From assembly GCF_001039355.2 (NCBI RefSeq), contig NW_019773993.1:1-28394 (forward strand): DNA of 28,394 nt, written 5' to 3'. The notes beneath the pieces are model-generated. The model was given only the letters and a program-made list of their open reading frames with translations, had not been told where the DNA came from and made no database searches. The first letter of the stretch is position 1. Every line of letters starts with the position of its first letter. The DNA comes from Lingula anatina (Eukaryota; Brachiopoda; Lingulata; Lingulida; Lingulidae). Both the position numbers and the translations under genes were made by a program. Of this stretch, positions 21,501 through 27,500 are shown piece by piece.

Positions 21501-24500
21501 TAGTATTTTTTAAATATGAAGGATAAGAACTTTTTCTAAAAGGTTATTCAAAAGCATTTTTTAATGGTTTTAAAATGATTTCTATGTTTTCTTGAAATAT
21601 TATCATGTTTTGAAAACATTTTTCATGAAAACATTGTCATAATCCGTATATTGATGGTTATATATTTTGCTGGATCAGGCATGTACACAAAGTGAAATAG
21701 TTTCTTACTAACATTACATTTAAAGACAAAGCCTTGAAATAGCATAATAAGAATATTGTTTATGAAAAATCACAATTATTAATAACATTTTGGTAGAGTT
21801 GAGGAAACATCATTAGTCAATCATCATTGAAACACAGATCTGTGTCACTGCTCTGAGAATTTCTTAAGTGGTTTGTTTTCAGATTTAAATGCAGTTGCTT
21901 AAAAAAAATCTAAAAGTCACAGAAGTCTCTTGTATGAGGAACAAAAGCATAAACATCCTTACATCATCTTCTTCATAAATTCCAACTTCATTTGCCATTG
22001 CAGCAATCTCTTCCCACTTAACAATGCTCACTTTCTTCTTCTCCTTCATGCTGTGAAATAAAACAAAATAAAATGACATGAAATCAAAATAAAACATTAA
22101 AGCTGTTTACTCAATAACATATTTTAGAGTCAAATGACTGCATATCTCGCTAAAAAAGATAAATAAAGCTAGCAAGGAAACAGTGGCATTCAGACTGAAG
22201 ATATGTTGGTATTATCTCCGTACAACATGTACTTAATAATTGATAAATTATGCATTTGATGTGTGTGTGGGTGTGTGCATGCATGGGCCTGCGTGTCCTA
22301 ATAAAGCCTACGTGAGAATAGCGGTCTCCAGTTTCAGCCAGACAGTGGGGATCTGTTCACCCATATATTTCTGTGCCAAAGTCACATCCACCAACCGGTC
22401 CTCCAACACACGGATACCCTGACAACACAATAGAATATGGTTTCTTAAATCAGCCTTCACTGTATAATGATCATTATTAAGGTTTAATTCTGCATTATGT
22501 TATTTATTCACTTATAATGATTAGTCTATTTTTATGTTAATATCATTGTTTTCTCACATACCTTAGCAGCATAATTTTTTTTTATCTACTGGAAAACAAT
22601 TCAGTACATAATTTCATTTGAAAAACTCAGCACTTGCTCTATTAACCTTGAAAACACCAACTGACTCTATCAACTTTACACGTACGTTATAACCTAAAAG
22701 TATTGACCAAGTAATAAATAGTAACAACCTTGTCCAAACTGCAAAATCTTGAGATTAATTTAATAAATCGCCATAACAGCACCAGGGCTCCGTAACTTAA
22801 AAGCACCGCAAATTGCGACTGAGTGCAAGCATGGAGATTTGCCTCTATTCCATAACTCGGGATTTACTCGCCCTATATAATAGCCGCGAATTAAAAAGTG
22901 ATAAAGCTATTGCAATTAGTGATGCTTTCAATTTAGAGCCCAGATTAACAATTCAGTCTTTCAAATCCAGCTGACCACTTCATATTTCATACCTGTCCAG
23001 TGAGAGAGCTGATGAAATGAAAGCCGGCAATTTGGGGGAATTTCTTCTGTAGTTTCTCCATGGGAATTTCTGGCTTATCAACCTGTAGAAGGTAATAAGA
23101 ATGTTAATCATACTATCAAAGTGAAACAATCTAAAAAACAGTCACTGTGTATCTTTAACAAGTGAATTTTTATGTTAACTCTTCAAATTTCAATCCATCA
23201 AAATCAAAACATCTGATTGAGAACTCATTTGAAGCTGTATTAACTTTTAAAAATAAATTAAAATTTACAGATTTAAAGATTCAATATTTGCCTGTGATGT
23301 TACCAAAAAGCCCAGCATCCTTATTAGGAAAGAGAAATATCTCCACTATTCAGTGTTTATATCAGACAGAGATTGACACAGTCATACCTCATCTGCTCGC
23401 GTCCCGATGACAAAAACAGGTGCTCCAGGAGCGTGGCTGGCGATGGAGCTCAGCCAAAACTCCAGTCCTGCATGTTCGTAGCCAGATCTGGTGGTCCACA
23501 GCAGCAGGTACACTGCTCTACTGGACAGGAAAAACTAGGGAAACAGAACACAAAGAATAATGTACAAAATAGTTTAATTTTAGTTTAAACCACATCAGCA
23601 TCCACTGTGATAATAAATCATGTTTTAACATGGTGAAGATTAACCTGGTCAGATGTGTACAAATAAATTAAATATTTTGTTCACATCAGACTTTTGCCAG
23701 GTACAGTGTACATCACATACACTGGTGAACTCTATAACTAATCATCTTGACCCAATACCAAAGTTGATAACACACTGAAGGACAATATTATACAGTCCTA
23801 TACATTTTGTCCTGTGAGAAGACAAAGATGATATTTCACACCCTTACCACCAGTTGATAATCAACCAAACACCCAAGGCTATCTACCATAAATACTCCCA
23901 TGTTTTGCACCACAGTGTCTTTGTCCATGTTATGATTGGCTATACACAGTGCAGCTGTTTATGTACAGGTCTGTATGCAGGGGGAGGGGGGGGGTAAAAA
24001 AACTGCCTTTTTGGCTGGTAAGGGTCTGTCATAAAAACTTGACATTTGTTTTATTCTACTATTCAAAAGGGGTCAACTAAGAGGGTAAAGAGGTCCACTT
24101 TGTCAGAAAAAAACCTCCCTTTCAAATTGCTGTTCAAAAGTATTTTGCTTACTGGCTTATGAAAATTGCTGGCCACAGACTTAAAAAAAAATTTTTGTTT
24201 ACCAGCTTATTAGGAAACTTTGAAATTGCAGACTAGAGACCTGTGATTTTGTTTCCCAGCTTAAGAAAATGAGTGTCAAATAAGACTGTCACCCACCTGA
24301 TGTGTGTTGTAGTACACTTTCTGTCCAGCAAAATCCCAAGTGCTGAAGGTCACTTCTGGCCCATCATTCTTCTTCACTGTCCACGCTTTGATGTCAATGC
24401 CATCAGTGACTTCTTTGGCACCCAGAGATTTTGTTTTGTAGTTACCACTCATTAAAGCACGCAGCAAACTGAAGTAGACATGTGAAAATTTACCAGTTAT

Positions 24501-27500
24501 CACAGACCTTAAGTGAATTTTAACTGTTTAAGTAGCATAAAATTCAACATCTTTGTCTTTTGTCAATGCCACCTTTTACGTCCTGGCAAGAGAACATTCA
24601 GATTTTCAAAAGTTCAACATGAAAGGCCAAATAAAGTCTTACCAAATTTTCCAAATGCTTTCACTTACTGCATTTTCCCAGCTCCTCCCAGTCAAATCTT
24701 TAACTCACCTCTTTTTACCAGCTACTCCCTGTACTATGTCTAAGACTGGCCTCCCTCACCTAAGTCAATCTAACAGGATCAATCCATCTCCAAGGGGTTT
24801 CTCACTAAATCGCCTTCAGCTTAAGCAGCTTAAATGTCTGGCACGCCTACTTTAGCTACTATACGATAATTAATAACCCCAAAGCAGCTTTAGTAGGCCT
24901 GACAGACATCTAACCTGCAGCTTAAGTTCATTACAATTTAGCGAGAATGCCACTGGAGATAGATGCTCCACAGTTAGTATGATAGGGTCTGGGAATGGTC
25001 CCTAACTCACCTTGTTTTCCCAGCTCCTCCCAGTCCAACAAACATGAGCTTTGTTCTCCTGCAGACAGTAAAGCCGCCTGCTACACGTTTGAGGAAGCTG
25101 ATGACAGCGCCTCCTCCTCTGCCCACTATGTCATTTGGAGGACTCTTCAGGGAAGGGCATCCATCCAGCTTCAAGCCTTGACCAACATTATCTGAAGTTG
25201 AATACCAATTCATTCAATTTCAGACTTGTAGTCAATAAAATTAATATAATTTAAAAAGCACTCCTTATCAAAAAATGTGAACCTTTTTATCCCATCACTG
25301 ATCAAAATTGAAAAATGACACAGAATCTAAGACCAAATTTTAATTCAAAACAGGCAAACAGTCAAAACTAACCTCTAATGGGTAAGAAGGCCACTTCTCC
25401 TGCAACGCTCTCCAGAAGGGGGTTGTTAGACAACTCCAAGACCCGGAGTCTCTTCAGCTTGGCAATGGTTTGTGGAACAGAGTTTATGCCCTGGTTGGCA
25501 AGACGAAGCTCTCTCAAATTTTCCATCTCAAACACGGCTAGAGGGATGCCACTTGAGTCTGCATCTGGATTTATACAATATTTAATTCATTAACAATTGA
25601 TAAATTATCGTAGGGATTCTTGAAAATAATGGAATCAGATCATGGAAGCTAAAATGATTTTAAGAAAAACCACTAATTTTTCAAAATCTCGCAAAATTAA
25701 AACCTGTGATACACAGTTTAGTTTGTAAATACCAACTCCACTGAATTATCACAATGGTTCATTAAAAAATCAGTATGTGACAGAAAGGAACATAGATATG
25801 ATTATATTATAAAAGGCAATATCAAAGCACAGTAAAACCTTTAAATGTCTGTCCCAATCTTGGTACACTCATGAACAACTCTGTGTTGAGACCAGGTATC
25901 TCCTCTTTTACATTCAGTATGTCATTGTTGTCATAGTCATACTTCTTCAACAGCTCATTTGGAGACTGAAAAAAATTGAATAAATTATTTAAAAAGTTGA
26001 AATCTGGTTATGTTGAAATGTTGAAAACTTATATCAAGTTTTAGTGAATACTAAAAAGATAAAAGATTGTCAACTGTCTAAGTTATATAAATTTACTTTA
26101 AATAGAAAAATTAGTGAAAAAGTGCCATTCATTCAAAAAATCAGGATCATAAAAACATATTTCCTTACTTCAATGCAGGATGTACGGGCAGCAACTTTTG
26201 CTACAGAATTTGAGAGTCCAGATGTTTCTGCCTGGCCACACTGCGGGTCCTCGTCCCCTCGCAGCCAGGGGATACCTGGGAAATATGTACTAAGTTTATT
26301 ATAGGGTAAAACTTAAACAATTGCATCATTGCAAATTGAATTAATATTATGAGAGTTGTGAATCCAAAGATTTATTTAAGATTTGTAAAAGATTTTCATG
26401 GTACTTGAAATTGACAATTTTTTTCACAGGGGAAAATAGCTAAAAGGTAAATGTTGCTTACAAATATTATATAATATGCTCTCAAAAGTTCTCACTTTAT
26501 ATAATATTATTTTCTGATTTACAGTTAACATCTTATAATTTTCTCAGTCATAGACAATAAACCTTGGAAAGGTCAATACATTGTGCTTGCAATGAGATAT
26601 AATAAAGTTTTACAAGTATGTGTCTACTAAATCTCATGTCATTTATGGAAATATGTTGAGAGACCCTCAAAAACCTCATTTCTCACTTGTTTTTATATAA
26701 TTTCATCTACTAGTAAGAAATGAGACATAACTCGGCTTTTGTTAATAAAATTCTTTTATCTAAAACTTAAACAATTTGAAATCTGTAACAGGTGAATATC
26801 TAATCAAAGTGCAAATTAAGAACAAAATAAATGGCAATTCATTCATTTGTTCATTCACTCAAATGGCCACCCAACAAGTCAATAAATCCATGCACAGTTA
26901 AGAGAAACACTACCTTTAATGGACAGATACTGAAGTGTTTTCAGTTGTCCAAAGCTCCTTGGCAAAGAGTCCAGTAACAGTTCATCCAGTGACAGGCTGA
27001 CCAGATATTTCAGCTGATCAATATGACAGCTGGTCAGAGACTGAATGGTCACCATACTATGAGATGCATTGACCTCCCTCACTTTAGGCAGAACTCTGAA
27101 AATAATAAAAACATATTGAATATCAAAATAAGGCACAAATGACCTTTTTACTTATTATCATGCTTCCATTAAAATGTCCAAGTTTCTATATTTCACTAAA
27201 CAAATGAATTACTAATTAGCAAAATAAAAAAGGTTTTTCATAATACTTTTGTCTTTCCTAAGACTAAGCAAACAGTAATCTATTTAATATTCTACATGAT
27301 TATCTTCTGACTTCTAGAAAACCTTCATAAATATCTACTATAATTCTGCCTGAAAGATGACACTGTTTTCAATTAATATTCAATATCAAATATCTTAATC
27401 TTTGGATCATTTACCTGAAGTCTGGCAAAGTCTCTACTAGAGACTCAGAGACATCCACCACTGTCAAGTTTTTACACTCCATAGATGAAACATTCTGGCT

